Shown here in pieces: positions 1-11,267 of a stretch of 64,000 nucleotides of DNA. The notes beneath the pieces were generated by a model. That model was not told the origin of the DNA. It was given only the letters and a program-made list of their open reading frames with translations, and made no database searches. Position numbers and translations under genes: made by a program. Source of the stretch: S5-327 sp965200975. GTDB lineage: Bacteria; Chloroflexota; Dehalococcoidia; Lucifugimonadales; Australimonadaceae. Where the stretch lies: NCBI GenBank assembly GCA_965200975.1, contig OZ241740.1, forward strand, positions 1,116,001 to 1,180,000. The letters are read 5' to 3'. Positions within the stretch are counted from its first letter, which is position 1, and each line of letters opens with the position of its first letter.

Positions 1-1774
1 ATGCATTGCGGAAGACTGCGCGCTCGTCGGAGACCTCTTTGCCCATCGCTTCGCCAATGAGGCCAAGCATCAACTGGCCCCGCTCCATGAAGCTCTTGGA
101 GAAGTTGTCTGTCCATAACAGCTCAGGGTTCAGCCAGTGAGAGCGCAAGACCTCATCAAGCTTGGGATTGTCTTTCTCCAAGAGGGGTAAGTATTCCGAA
201 GGCGCCCGTCCTCCGATTCTTCGATTGGTTTCGGCATTGATTGGCGTCTTGTTGATGATGGAGTCGTAGAGCGCAAGCGGAACTGCGTTCTTCTCGCACC
301 AGGCAACAGGGAAGATATGGTGGATGTCTACCGCCTCGTCGTGGTAGGCGGCCAAGGTTAGCTCGACGCCCTGCCGCCAGTCTTTAGCTGCGCTCTTCAT
401 CTGGAGGGCGTAGAGGCCCTTGTAGGCGGCGCTGATGCGCGTTTTCAGAGAGAGGAGGCGCTCAGGGTTGAAATTGGCTTCGGTTAAGAGTCGTGGCGGC
501 GTCTCATCGCGGACGTACTTCGCGACCTCAGTCAGGTCTTGAGCGTACTGGGTTTCTATGGCTGCGCCGTAGGCCTCGCTGAAGACGCCTGCCCAGTACC
601 AGCGCTCGAGCTGAAGTTTGGCCTTCGCCGGATGGAGTTCGCCGCCGAGTTCCGCATGCAATACCGCCAGCGGCACCAGTTGAGTAGTGTACGGAACGTC
701 CTCTTTTTTGAACACGAACTGCGAGTGCAGGAACTTAGCGGCTTGCCTGAACCCCTCCTCAACCTTATCGGCCCATGTTTGGTACTGGCTGACGGTAAGG
801 CTAAGAATGTCGCGCTTTTGGCATCCGATACGGTGATCGGGCTTACCGGCTAGTTTCTGCTCCCTGTGCCGCTGCTGCGTGGCTAGCAATGTAACGGCCT
901 GAAGGAACTGAACGCCATCGATCCCCTGGAGGACGCCGAAGGCTTTGTGCAAACGGGACCGCCGCGCGTCCCAATCGTCCCGGAGAGCGAAGTCGTCGGC
1001 GGCAAATGATGCAGTCACCAACTCGAAGGCCGTGAGCGTGACGCCGCCGGTGTTCACCTTCTCGAATACAGCGCAAACGGCCTCCTTGGAAGTGCCCTGA
1101 GCGAGACTGATGACGGGAAGTTGGTATTCAGCAAAAGTGCTGACGACTGCCTCGTTGAAACGGGCCCAAAAGTCCACGGGGTTGTTATCGGGATGCGGTT
1201 TCCCGTCCCAATGGGTCAGGTATCCAAGCATCCATGTCATTGGATCGAATAGACGCTCTGTGGGTAGCATATGGCTCTCGTATTCGAGTTCCGGCGTAGA
1301 CAGGTCTCGCACTACGGTGCGACCGAAGTCCGCCGTAAGGCGTTTGTCTTTGGGAACGCTGACGATAGCCTCCTCTCGGTCAGAGCCATCCATTGCCTTG
1401 ATCATGTCGATGTAGTACCACCGCTGAATGCGTTTCTTGCGGGTGTCGTGGGTATCCACTGGGCCGGGGTACTTGAGGGCTTGGTAGAGAGAGGTTAGCC
1501 GTTGCTGGCCATCGAGAAGGAACTGGGTGATGTTGCTGTCAGGTTGCCCGGAGACGCCCTTGACCAGCCGTGCCTTGTATCTGATGTCCCCCCCTGCGCC
1601 GAGGGTCATAACGGCACCGATGGGGAAGCCGCGGGAGATGCTAGCGAGCAGGGCGCGGATGCGATCGTCGTCCCACACCCAGTCCCGCTGGAACTCTGGA
1701 AGCTGAATCTTCCTGTCGTCCACGTCCTGCAGCAAGGTTTTCAAGGACACGGGATTCGTCGTAAACGTAGTCAT
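1..1774 (-). CDS. DUF262 / HNH restriction-like protein, 3' end cut by window edge
   Basis: The reading frame is open from an ATG at 1774 to the window edge (591 residues seen, no stop), so the C-terminus is missing. The N-terminus has the DUF262 (GmrS/ParB-like NTPase) signature: QLPEFQRDWVW at residues 24-34 and LLDGQQRLTSLY around 86-97. Near residue 485 lies an HHIFP motif followed by N and P-x-x-Y positions, typical of the HNH nuclease (DUF1524-like) half of GmrSD proteins. GmrSD-type enzymes are type IV restriction systems acting on modified phage DNA, so a defence role is inferred by family only. It sits 45 bp downstream of an amidohydrolase gene on the same strand. Base composition is less GC-rich than the flanking genes, in line with transfer. 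Confidence 0.85.
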   Translation of the reverse strand, partial: MTTFTTNPVSLKTLLQDVDDRKIQLPEFQRDWVWDDDRIRALLASISRGFPIGAVMTLGAGGDIRYKARLVKGVSGQPDSNITQFLLDGQQRLTSLYQALKYPGPVDTHDTRKKRIQRWYYIDMIKAMDGSDREEAIVSVPKDKRLTADFGRTVVRDLSTPELEYESHMLPTERLFDPMTWMLGYLTHWDGKPHPDNNPVDFWARFNEAVVSTFAEYQLPVISLAQGTSKEAVCAVFEKVNTGGVTLTAFELVTASFAADDFALRDDWDARRSRLHKAFGVLQGIDGVQFLQAVTLLATQQRHREQKLAGKPDHRIGCQKRDILSLTVSQYQTWADKVEEGFRQAAKFLHSQFVFKKEDVPYTTQLVPLAVLHAELGGELHPAKAKLQLERWYWAGVFSEAYGAAIETQYAQDLTEVAKYVRDETPPRLLTEANFNPERLLSLKTRISAAYKGLYALQMKSAAKDWRQGVELTLAAYHDEAVDIHHIFPVAWCEKNAVPLALYDSIINKTPINAETNRRIGGRAPSEYLPLLEKDNPKLDEVLRSHWLNPELLWTDNFSKSFMERGQLMLGLIGEAMGKEVSDERAVFRNA

Positions 1775-1819
1775 CGCGCTAGGCGCCCTCCGGTGGTTCG
1801 TCGTTGACCGCCATATGCC

Positions 1820-2911
1820 CTAGAGCCGGTAGAAGCGGCGGGCGTTCTTGTGGAGGATGGCCTCCTTGTCCTCGTCGGTGAGTTCGGTGTTGTCGAGAAG
1901 CTCCTGGAGCTCTTCCTTGCAGGAAATGGTGGTTACTTCATGAGGGAAGTCGGTGGAGAAGAAGAACGGCTTGTTGCCGACCTGGCTGACGGCGAACGCG
2001 AGCGCGGGCTCTTCGCCTTCGCACCCAATGAAGAGGCGGTCGTTCTCGATCTGGCGGCGGATGTATTCGTGGACGCTGTCGCCGATCTTGGGGCCCGGCA
2101 TATCGTCGTCGCGGAGCTGGTACTCCATGTGGGTGGAGTGGGAGCGGTCGAAGCGTTCGAGGCACATCACGAACCAGCCGATGCCGCCCTCGAGGAAGCC
2201 GAAGTGGACGTTGGGGAAGCGTTCGAAGACGCCGTTGAAGACCATTCCGGCGAGAGCGATGGCCTGGCCGGCGGGATGGCCGAGGGCGTGCACGGGGGCG
2301 TAGACGTTCATGTGGTCGAGGCCGATGCCGCTGTGGGCGCCGCCGTGGACGGCGATGGCGCACTGGAGGTGGTCGGCCTCTTCGTAGACGGGCCAGTAAG
2401 TCTTGGCGCCGAGGTGATCGGGGAGGCCGAACGAGGGGAGCATGGCGCCGACGAAGCCGAGGTCTTCGACGCACCGCCGGAGCTCCTTGACGGCCTCAGC
2501 GGGCTCCTGCATGGGGATCAGGCCGACGCCCTTAAAGCGGGAGTCGCGGTTGACGTAGGTGTCGTAGAGCCAGTCGTTGTAGGCCTGGGCGGCGGCGATG
2601 GCCCAGTCGCGGCTGACGATTTTGCCGTAGGAGAGCCCCTGCGTGGGGTAGAGGACGGTGGCGTCGATGCCGACATCGCTGAGGAAGACTTCCCAGCCGT
2701 CGGGGCCGACGAAGGCGCCTTTGCGGTCGCGCCGTCCGGGGGTTTCGACGAAATGGCCGGCGTGGAGGTGGTCGAGCGGGGGGAAGATGCTGGCGTTGAG
2801 GTTTCGGGCGGGGTTGTCGCGGTACTTGGGAGGGAGGAACTGGGCCATGGCCTGGATATCCTCCATGATGTGGCCGTCGCCGTCGACGATGATCTCGAGG
2901 TTGGTAGTCAT
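1820..2911 (-). CDS. Amidohydrolase family (COG2159-like) metal-dependent hydrolase
   Basis: A 363-residue TIM-barrel hydrolase of the amidohydrolase-2 (aminocarboxymuconate-semialdehyde decarboxylase-like) family. It begins with a beta-strand and a D-x-H motif (VDGDGHIMED, residues 9-18), carries a barrel His in AVHGGAHSG, and ends with the family STDFPHE segment near residue 320, where the Asp would complete the metal site. The ATG at 2911 has a good GGGAGG site 5 nt upstream. These enzymes hydrolyse or decarboxylate small aromatic or cyclic acids, but the substrate cannot be read from sequence. It is transcribed divergently from the heat-shock operon. A paralogous type lies at 61178-62242. 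Confidence 0.85.
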   Translation of the reverse strand: MTTNLEIIVDGDGHIMEDIQAMAQFLPPKYRDNPARNLNASIFPPLDHLHAGHFVETPGRRDRKGAFVGPDGWEVFLSDVGIDATVLYPTQGLSYGKIVSRDWAIAAAQAYNDWLYDTYVNRDSRFKGVGLIPMQEPAEAVKELRRCVEDLGFVGAMLPSFGLPDHLGAKTYWPVYEEADHLQCAIAVHGGAHSGIGLDHMNVYAPVHALGHPAGQAIALAGMVFNGVFERFPNVHFGFLEGGIGWFVMCLERFDRSHSTHMEYQLRDDDMPGPKIGDSVHEYIRRQIENDRLFIGCEGEEPALAFAVSQVGNKPFFFSTDFPHEVTTISCKEELQELLDNTELTDEDKEAILHKNARRFYRL

Positions 2912-3076
2912 GAGGGCCTCCCGGGGGTCTGGTTAGCGGCAGTGTACCTGCTAGGCGCGCGCGGGGCGAGACGCCGGCCCGTCCGCCGGGAAGCGCGCCG
3001 CGGCGCCGCGCTGCGGGCGAGAGCGCGTCTCCACGCCCCTCCTTGAGCGCGGCCTCTTACGACTTGCGTCATAAAC

Positions 3077-3097
3077 CTTGATAGTGATACGCTCAAG
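3077..3097 (+). promoter_or_regulatory. HAIR-type HspR operator upstream of dnaJ-hspR-clpC
   Basis: Half-sites CTTGATA and GCTCAAG are separated by exactly 7 nt, matching the HAIR consensus CTTGAGT-N7-ACTCAAG at 11 of 14 positions. It lies 21 nt before the dnaJ start, and the operon encodes an HspR-like repressor, so autoregulation is expected. A TTGATA inside the left half (3078-3083) could be a -35 box, which would let the bound repressor block RNA polymerase. Confidence 0.75.
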
Positions 3098-3118
3098 TTA
3101 CTGTAAAGAGGCCTTGTT

Positions 3119-4042
3119 ATGGCGAAGGACTACTACGAGACGCTGGGGATAGGGCGGGACGCATCAGAGAAGGAGGTGCGGACGGCCTTCCGGCGGCTTG
3201 CGCGCCGGCATCACCCGGATCTGAATCCCGGCGACGAGGAGGCTGAGGCGCGGTTCAAGGAGATAAACGAGGCGCACCAGGTGCTTTCGGACCCGGAGTC
3301 GCGGAAGAAGTACGACCGGCACGGGGCGAACTGGAAGCATGCAGGCGAGGCGAGGGAGGACGCAGGCCCGTCGCCGTTCACGTGGTTCACGCGGGCGCAG
3401 GGGCGCCGCGAGGCCCCGGGCGCCGAATTCGGCGGCGTAGGGGACTTGCTCGGAAGCTTCTTCGGCGGGCAGAGGGCGTCCGGCGGCGGGCGCTCGTTCG
3501 GGCGGCGTCAGTATGAAGCGCCGGCGACTATCACGCTGGAGGAAGCGTACTCGGGGACGACGCTCGAAATGCAGCTGCCTCCAAGCGCGCAGGGCGCTGC
3601 GGGGAAACGGCTGGAGGTGAGCGTCCCTGCGGGAGTGGAGTCCGGCGCGCGGGTGCACGTAAGCGTGGACATGGGACAGGGCAAGGGCCGCAGCGGGGCG
3701 CAGGCGGATGTGAACGTGGTGGTTACGGTGGCGCCGCATGCGATATTCACCCGGGAGAAGGCTGATTTGCGGATGACGGCGGATGTTCCGCTCGTCGACG
3801 CGATGCTTGGCGGAGAGATACGGGCGCCGCTGATTACGGGTAAGTCCGTGGCGCTCAAGATACCGCCCGAAACGCAGAACGGGCGGGTGTTTCGTCTGCG
3901 CGGGAAAGGGATGCCTCAGCTGGGCGGGCCGGGCCACGGGGATCTGCTGGTTACAGCGCGGGTGGCGCTGCCCACAGGTCTGACGGACGAGGAGCGGGCG
4001 CTGTTCGAGCGTCTGCGAGAGGCGGGCAAGGCAAGGGCGTAG
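3119..4042 (+). CDS. dnaJ: DnaJ/CbpA-type Hsp40 co-chaperone
   Basis: A 307-residue class B J-protein. The J-domain spans residues 4-70 with the catalytic H32-P33-D34 loop that stimulates DnaK ATPase. A G/F-like linker follows (residues about 85-125), then two C-terminal beta-sandwich domains that bind client protein (about 130-300). The four CxxCxGxG zinc fingers of classical DnaJ are absent, so it is CbpA-like. AGAGG lies 7 nt before the ATG. It is the first gene of a heat-shock operon with hspR and clpC and sits directly behind a HAIR operator. dnaK and grpE are not in the window. Confidence 0.93.
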   Translation: MAKDYYETLGIGRDASEKEVRTAFRRLARRHHPDLNPGDEEAEARFKEINEAHQVLSDPESRKKYDRHGANWKHAGEAREDAGPSPFTWFTRAQGRREAPGAEFGGVGDLLGSFFGGQRASGGGRSFGRRQYEAPATITLEEAYSGTTLEMQLPPSAQGAAGKRLEVSVPAGVESGARVHVSVDMGQGKGRSGAQADVNVVVTVAPHAIFTREKADLRMTADVPLVDAMLGGEIRAPLITGKSVALKIPPETQNGRVFRLRGKGMPQLGGPGHGDLLVTARVALPTGLTDEERALFERLREAGKARA

Positions 4043-4072
4043 CAAGCGGACGGTTTGCGAGGAGTCCGAAAG

Positions 4073-4432
4073 GTGAGCGAGCGGATGGTGTTTGCAAGAG
4101 CGTTCCGCGCGGGGAGCGAGGCGTTCGGCGTCGCGGACGAGAACGAGCCGTGCTACGTGATAAGCGTTGCGGCGCGGATGGTGGGAGTCCATGCGCAGAC
4201 GCTTCGGTACTACGAACGCATCGGGCTGCTCTACCCGGCAAGGTCGCGAGGGAACATCCGTATGTTTTCGGCGAGCGACGTTCGGCGGGCGAGGAGGATA
4301 AAGTCGTTGATGGACGACTTGGGAATCAACCTTGCGGGGGTGGAGGTGATTATGAGGATGCAGGCGCGGATGATGGAGCTGGACCGCCGCGTGCAGGAGC
4401 TCGAAAGACGCCTGCTGGAACTGACCGGATAG
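4073..4432 (+). CDS. hspR: HspR, MerR-family heat-shock repressor
   Basis: A 119-residue MerR-type regulator. Its winged helix-turn-helix (about residues 25-90) includes YVISVAARMVGVHAQTLRYY and the RGNIRMFS wing, characteristic of HspR, followed by a heptad-rich C-terminal helix for dimerisation. HspR represses chaperone operons at HAIR sites with DnaK as co-repressor. I chose GTG 4073 because GGAG lies 8 nt upstream. An in-frame TTG at 4055 and ATG at 4085 are alternatives. The dnaJ-hspR-clpC order and the upstream HAIR site make autoregulation very likely. Confidence 0.92.
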   Translation: MSERMVFARAFRAGSEAFGVADENEPCYVISVAARMVGVHAQTLRYYERIGLLYPARSRGNIRMFSASDVRRARRIKSLMDDLGINLAGVEVIMRMQARMMELDRRVQELERRLLELTG

Positions 4433-4513
4433 GGAGAGGAGGACGCGCCGGCGCCAGGCCGAGGAAAGCGAGACGAAAGCGAAACGGAGCGCAACGAAGG
4501 AGCAGAGCGGGAG

Positions 4514-6964
<2,451 letters not shown>

Positions 6965-7032
6965 CCGCGTTACCCCCCAAGGCGTCCAGGCCGCGAGCCG
7001 GAGATCCGGCTTCTGCGTATCTCGCCGCGCGT

Positions 7033-7061
7033 TTGACGTGAACGTGCGCTTCTGGTATGGG
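7033..7061 (+). promoter_or_regulatory. Candidate promoter for the iron ABC transporter genes
   Basis: TTGACG (7033-7038) and TATGGG (7056-7061) are separated by 17 nt, just after clpC and about 105 nt before the lipoprotein start. No iron-box-like palindrome is evident beside it. Confidence 0.4.
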
Positions 7062-7166
7062 TTGCATACGAGCAGCGCAGATTCCTTTCCGGCGCGTGTA
7101 GTCTGGAACGGAATTCGCCGTGTAAGGGGCGTTGCGCGTGGAATCTTGATGCAGGGGGAGGGCGGC

Positions 7167-8447
7167 ATGAGGAATCTGAGAAGAACTGCGGCTGGGCGGC
7201 TGGCGGCGGGGTTGCTCCTGGGCGTGCTCGTAGCGGCGGTGGCGGCGGCTTGCGGCGCAGACCCTACTCCTACGCCGAGGCCCACTGCTACGCCGATCCC
7301 TCCCACGGCGACGCCGGCGCCTGCGATGGCTGAGCCCACTCCGACGCCGGACGCGATGATGGAGTTCAAGTCGAAATGGGAAGAGCTGATTGCCGCGGCG
7401 CAGGACGACGGCGAGGTCGTCATCGTGATGGGCGGTTCCGCCAGCCGGAACTACCGCCCGGTCGCCGAGGCGTTCCAGGAGGAGTTCGGGGTCACCACGA
7501 CGGTCTCGACCGGCAGCGGAGGCGCGCAGACGGACCGCGTCCTTGCGGAGCAGGCTGCCGGACGCTACGACGTGGACATCATGATGATCGGCGGCACCTC
7601 GGCGCTGCGGCTGATCGCCGCTGAGGCGCTGGTCCCGCTGCCGCCCCTCCTCATTCATCCGGATGTTACGAGCGGCGAGGGCTGGTTCCAGGGGCGCGTC
7701 TGGTACTCGGACGCTGCGACGCAGCAGTTCGTTCTGAACCATAGCGCGGCGGCGACTCCCGAGAACCTGGGGATGCGGTACAACACGAACCTGGTGACGC
7801 CGGAGGACATCGACGCGATGAACTCGGTGTTCGACTACCTCGACCCGAAGTGGGCCGGGCAGATCGTGGCGATTCCCGCTATTGCAGAGGGCGCCGGCGG
7901 GACGTACTCCACGATCATCAATCACCCGGATATCGGCGAGGAGTTCATGAAGGGGTTCGTTGACCCGGACTTCGGAGTCACGTTCTCGACGGACTTCCGG
8001 TTCATCACGGACAGCCTTGCGGGAGGCAAGTTCGCCATAGGCATCGCTATCGGCTCCGCCGGGCGCGACCTCGACGAGCTGGCCGACCAGGGCGGCCCGG
8101 CAGACCGGCTGATCAAGTCGTTCAAGGAGCGGGACACGCTGAGCGGCGGCGGGGCCGGCGACAACGTGATGGTGCCTATCAACTCCCCGCACCCAAGCGC
8201 AGGGCAGCTGTTCCTCAACTGGTTCTTGACCATGGAAGGCCAGACGGTGAAGCAGAACCTGAGCGAAGGCACGCCGAACCCGAGCTTGCGGGAAGACATT
8301 CCTTGCGCAGGCGAAGTGGACCCGCGCGAGTGCCGGGAGCCGGGGAAGAGCTACATCTACATGACGGGAGACCCCGTGTACGCGCTGCGGACGGAAGAGG
8401 GCCTGGAGCGCGCGAGGGAGATCCACCGCGCAGCCCGCGGCGGATAG
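7167..8447 (+). CDS. Iron(III)-type ABC transporter substrate-binding lipoprotein
   Basis: A 426-residue secreted lipoprotein. The signal peptide runs from residue 1 to 28, with the lipobox ending at Cys29 (VAAACG). A Pro/Thr-rich tether (about 31-60) precedes a periplasmic-binding-protein fold of the FbpA/spermidine-putrescine class. GGGGGAG ends 6 nt before the chosen ATG at 7167; an in-frame ATG at 7149 is less likely. The neighbouring permease is of the fused FbpB type, which supports Fe(III) or a similar ligand, but ligand residues cannot be assigned with confidence. Confidence 0.85.
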   Translation: MRNLRRTAAGRLAAGLLLGVLVAAVAAACGADPTPTPRPTATPIPPTATPAPAMAEPTPTPDAMMEFKSKWEELIAAAQDDGEVVIVMGGSASRNYRPVAEAFQEEFGVTTTVSTGSGGAQTDRVLAEQAAGRYDVDIMMIGGTSALRLIAAEALVPLPPLLIHPDVTSGEGWFQGRVWYSDAATQQFVLNHSAAATPENLGMRYNTNLVTPEDIDAMNSVFDYLDPKWAGQIVAIPAIAEGAGGTYSTIINHPDIGEEFMKGFVDPDFGVTFSTDFRFITDSLAGGKFAIGIAIGSAGRDLDELADQGGPADRLIKSFKERDTLSGGGAGDNVMVPINSPHPSAGQLFLNWFLTMEGQTVKQNLSEGTPNPSLREDIPCAGEVDPRECREPGKSYIYMTGDPVYALRTEEGLERAREIHRAARGG

Positions 8448-8460
8448 CGGCCTTGTAAGG

Positions 8461-8500
8461 AACCGTGGCGCGCCGCAACGCCCGGCGGCGCGCCACGGTT
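8461..8500 (+). terminator. Perfect 15-bp intercistronic hairpin
   Basis: Arms 8461-8475 and 8486-8500 are exact reverse complements around a 10-nt loop. No T-tract follows, so it more likely stabilises upstream mRNA or partly terminates. In many ABC operons such a hairpin after the binding-protein gene keeps that protein in excess over the permease. Confidence 0.7.
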
Positions 8501-8524
8501 GTGCGGTTTGGAGGCGAGCGGGAG

Positions 8525-10336
8525 ATGCAGCTGGCGCGGCCGTTGCCATCGGTAAGGCTCAGGATGCCGCCTACGAGCGCCTACGTCATGGCGGTCGTGC
8601 TGCTGGTGCTGGGCTTCTATCTCATCTGGCCGGTGCTGCTGCTCATCATCAACTCGTTCGACGCCCGGCCCGACTGGTTCGTCGGGCAGCGCCAATGGGG
8701 TCTGCAGCACTGGCGCGACGCTCTGTCGACGCCGGGGCTGCTCGTCTCGCTCGGGAACAGCGTCATGATATGGGCGCTGGTGGTGGGGATAAGCTTCCCC
8801 GTTGCGGTGCTCATCTCGTGGGTGCTCGCCCGGACGAACATCCCGTTTAGCCACACGATCGAGTTTCTGTTCTGGGTTTCGTTCATGATGCCCGGCATCG
8901 CCACGACGCTGGCGTGGATTACGCTGCTCGACCCCGACATTGGCCTCGTCAATACGGCGATAAAGAACTTCCCGTTCGTCGGGCGGTTGGTGGATGAGGG
9001 GCCGTTCAATATCTTCAGCGTGCCCGGCATCGTGTGGGCGCACCTGATGGCGAACGGCATTTCGATCAAGGTGATGCTGCTGACCCCGGCGTTCCGGAAT
9101 ATGGACGCGAGCATGGAGGAGGCGGCGCGCGTGAGCGGAGCGTCGAACCTGGTGACAATGATGCGGGTCACGCTGCCGCTGATGGTGTCGCCTATGGCGC
9201 TGGTGTTCGCTCTGCAACTGCTGCGCATCTTCCAGTCGTTCGAGACCGAGCTGCTGCTGGGGCTGCCGTTCGACTTCTACGTCTACTCGACGAAGATATA
9301 CGAGCTGGTGCGCCAGACGACGCCTCCGGCCTACGGGGTGGCGACGGTGCTGGCGAGCCTGACGCTGCTCATCATCGCAGTCATCATTCCGGCGCAGCGG
9401 TGGATCATTCAGCGGCGGCGCTACACGACAATCACGGGCAGCTTCAAGCCGGGGCTCATCGACCTTGGCGCGTGGAAGTGGGTTGCCTTCGGCGTCATCG
9501 GCGGGCTCATCTTTCTGTTGACGATAGGGCCGGCGGTAACGCTCGTGTTCGGCAGTTTCATGACGCGGGCCGGCTACTTCTACCTTACGCCGACGTACAC
9601 GCTCGAACACTGGCAGCTCGTTCTGGGAGACAACCTGTTCCTGAAGGCGCTGCGGACGACGCTGATGCTTGCGGTCACCGCCGCAATTCTCAGCCCGCTG
9701 CTGTTCTCGCTTATCGCGTACATACTCGTTCGCACGCGCTGGGCGGGGCGCTGGGCGCTCGATCTGATCATCTGGGGCTCCGGCGCGATACCGGGAATCC
9801 TCTCCGGGCTGGGGCTGTTGTGGCTGTTCCTCGGCACGCCGCTGCTCAGCGCGCTTTACGGCACCATCTACGCCTTGCTGCTCGTGGTGATCATTCAGGG
9901 CAACACGACGGGGACGAACATCATGAAGGGGGTGTTCGTCCAGATCGGCGCGGATATGGAGGAAGCTGCGCGCGTCGCCGGAGCGGGGTGGATACGCGCC
10001 TACTTCCGCATCTGGGTGCCGTTGCTGATGCCGACGCTCATCCTGCTGGCGACGCTAAACTTCGTCGTCGCCGCAGGCACGACCAGCAGCATCGTACTGC
10101 TCGCCTCGCGGGACACCATCACGCTGTCGTTGCTGGCGCTGGAGTTCGCCTCGCCGGGCATTGCGCAGCGCGAGGAGGCGAGCATCGTCGGGTTGTTCAT
10201 CATCTTCCTCACGGTGGGGCTGGCGTCGATTGCGCGGGCGTTCGGGCTGCGCCTTGGAGTCCGGCACGAGCAGCAGGCCGCCGCGCGGCAGACGTCGGCC
10301 GCCCAGGCTGGAGCGTCCGCGCCCGCCCGGGTGTGA
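8525..10336 (+). CDS. Iron(III)-type ABC transporter fused permease (FbpB-like)
   Basis: A 603-residue inner-membrane permease with two BPD_transp_1 halves of about six transmembrane segments each. Each half carries the cytoplasmic EAA loop that docks the ATPase: EEAARVSGA near residue 198 and MEEAARVAGA near 478. I start at ATG 8525, with GGAGG 10 nt upstream, instead of a GTG at 8465 that lies inside the intercistronic hairpin. It follows the substrate-binding lipoprotein gene. No ATPase gene follows, so the ATP-binding subunit must be encoded elsewhere. Confidence 0.9.
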   Translation: MQLARPLPSVRLRMPPTSAYVMAVVLLVLGFYLIWPVLLLIINSFDARPDWFVGQRQWGLQHWRDALSTPGLLVSLGNSVMIWALVVGISFPVAVLISWVLARTNIPFSHTIEFLFWVSFMMPGIATTLAWITLLDPDIGLVNTAIKNFPFVGRLVDEGPFNIFSVPGIVWAHLMANGISIKVMLLTPAFRNMDASMEEAARVSGASNLVTMMRVTLPLMVSPMALVFALQLLRIFQSFETELLLGLPFDFYVYSTKIYELVRQTTPPAYGVATVLASLTLLIIAVIIPAQRWIIQRRRYTTITGSFKPGLIDLGAWKWVAFGVIGGLIFLLTIGPAVTLVFGSFMTRAGYFYLTPTYTLEHWQLVLGDNLFLKALRTTLMLAVTAAILSPLLFSLIAYILVRTRWAGRWALDLIIWGSGAIPGILSGLGLLWLFLGTPLLSALYGTIYALLLVVIIQGNTTGTNIMKGVFVQIGADMEEAARVAGAGWIRAYFRIWVPLLMPTLILLATLNFVVAAGTTSSIVLLASRDTITLSLLALEFASPGIAQREEASIVGLFIIFLTVGLASIARAFGLRLGVRHEQQAAARQTSAAQAGASAPARV

Positions 10337-10360
10337 TGCGGCGCGCGGCGATCCGGGCCT

Positions 10361-11189
10361 ATGGACACAAAGCCACTGGGCAAGAGCGGCGTACAGCTGC
10401 CTGAGGTCGGGTTCGGCGCCTGGAAGTTCAACGGCGACGCTGCAGTAGTGCGCCGCGCCATTCGACCTGGGGGCGTTCCTCATCGACACAGCAGAGTCCT
10501 ACGGCACGGAGGCCGCAGTCGGGCGCGCGATAGCCGGCAGGCGCGACGAAGTCTTCATCGCCACCAAGGCGTCGCCGTCGCACTTCCGGCGCAAGCAGCT
10601 GCTCGACGCGTGCGACCGGAGCCTGACGAAGCTCGGCGTCGAGACGATCGACCTGTATCAGCTGCACGCCCCGAGCTCGCGTGTTCCTATCGGGGAGACG
10701 ATGGGCGCGATGGACGAGCTGGTCGCCGCGGGGAAGGTGCGCTATGTGGGCGTGAGCAACTTCTCGGTTGAGGAGATGCAGGCGGCGGAGGCGGCTCTGG
10801 GGGAGGACCGCATCGTCGAGAACCAGATCAAGTACAGCCTGTTCGACCACGAGTTCGCCGACTCCGTCATACCGTACTGCGAGCGGCGCGGCATTATGAC
10901 GCTGGCGTACAGTCCGCTCGAGCAAGGGACGTTCGAGCGGGAGATACGACGCAACAGACGGCTGGCGGAGACGATGGCGAGCGTTTGCCGGGAGACGGGC
11001 AAGACTCCGGCGCAAGTGCTGCTGAACTGGACGCTGCGGTCGCCCGTAGTGATAGCGATTCCCAAGACGAACTCCGTGAGCAGGGTCGCGGAGAACTGCG
11101 GGGCGGCGGGCTGGCGGCTCAGCGACGCGCAGTGGTCGGCGCTCACCGAGGCGGCAGGCGAACGCCGCTCGACGTTCTGGTGGCGCTGA
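10361..11189 (+). pseudogene. Aldo/keto reductase, frameshifted
   Basis: The first about 34 residues are read from ATG 10361 (KPLGKSGVQLPEVGFGAWKF), and the rest lies in another frame beginning DLGAFLIDTAESYG. One extra base near 10463 (the C between ATT and GAC) explains the switch. Across the two frames the AKR catalytic set is complete: Asp and Tyr in IDTAESYG, Lys in ATKAS, His in YQLHAP. The C-terminal NADPH-binding IPKTNS is also present. It is either a recent pseudogene or a one-base sequence error; because everything else is intact, an error or very recent mutation is likely. Confidence 0.85.
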
Positions 11190-11217
11190 GGGAGCGGAAA
11201 GCTCCAAAGCCGCCAGA
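11176..11217 (+). terminator. Terminator-like double hairpin after the aldo/keto reductase
   Basis: The outer arms TCTGGTGGC (11176-11184) and GCCGCCAGA (11209-11217) pair with one wobble. The inner arms GGAGC and GCTCC (11191-11205) pair around GGAAA. The 5' arm overlaps the last codons of the gene. Confidence 0.5.
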
Positions 11218-11229
11218 GGGGGTCTGCGC

Positions 11230-11258
11230 TTACGTGCGGCGGCGAGCGGTGATACCCT
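11230..11258 (+). promoter_or_regulatory. Promoter of ispD (leaderless-type)
   Basis: TTACGT, a 17-nt spacer and an extended -10 (TGATACCCT, hexamer 11253-11258) end only 9 nt before the ATG. No Shine-Dalgarno sequence is seen, so transcription would start within a few bases of the start codon. The same promoter is duplicated at 12189-12218. Confidence 0.6.
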
Positions 11259-11267
11259 GCGGACACT

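Noticed and set aside
8465..8524. GTG 8465 as the permease start
   Set aside because: It falls within the 5' arm of a perfect hairpin and lacks a ribosome site; ATG 8525 has GGAGG at proper spacing and begins the homologous region.
10440..10480. Programmed frameshift in the aldo/keto reductase
   Set aside because: No slippery heptamer, stimulatory hairpin or upstream Shine-Dalgarno-like stimulator is visible, and the family is never known to use recoding.
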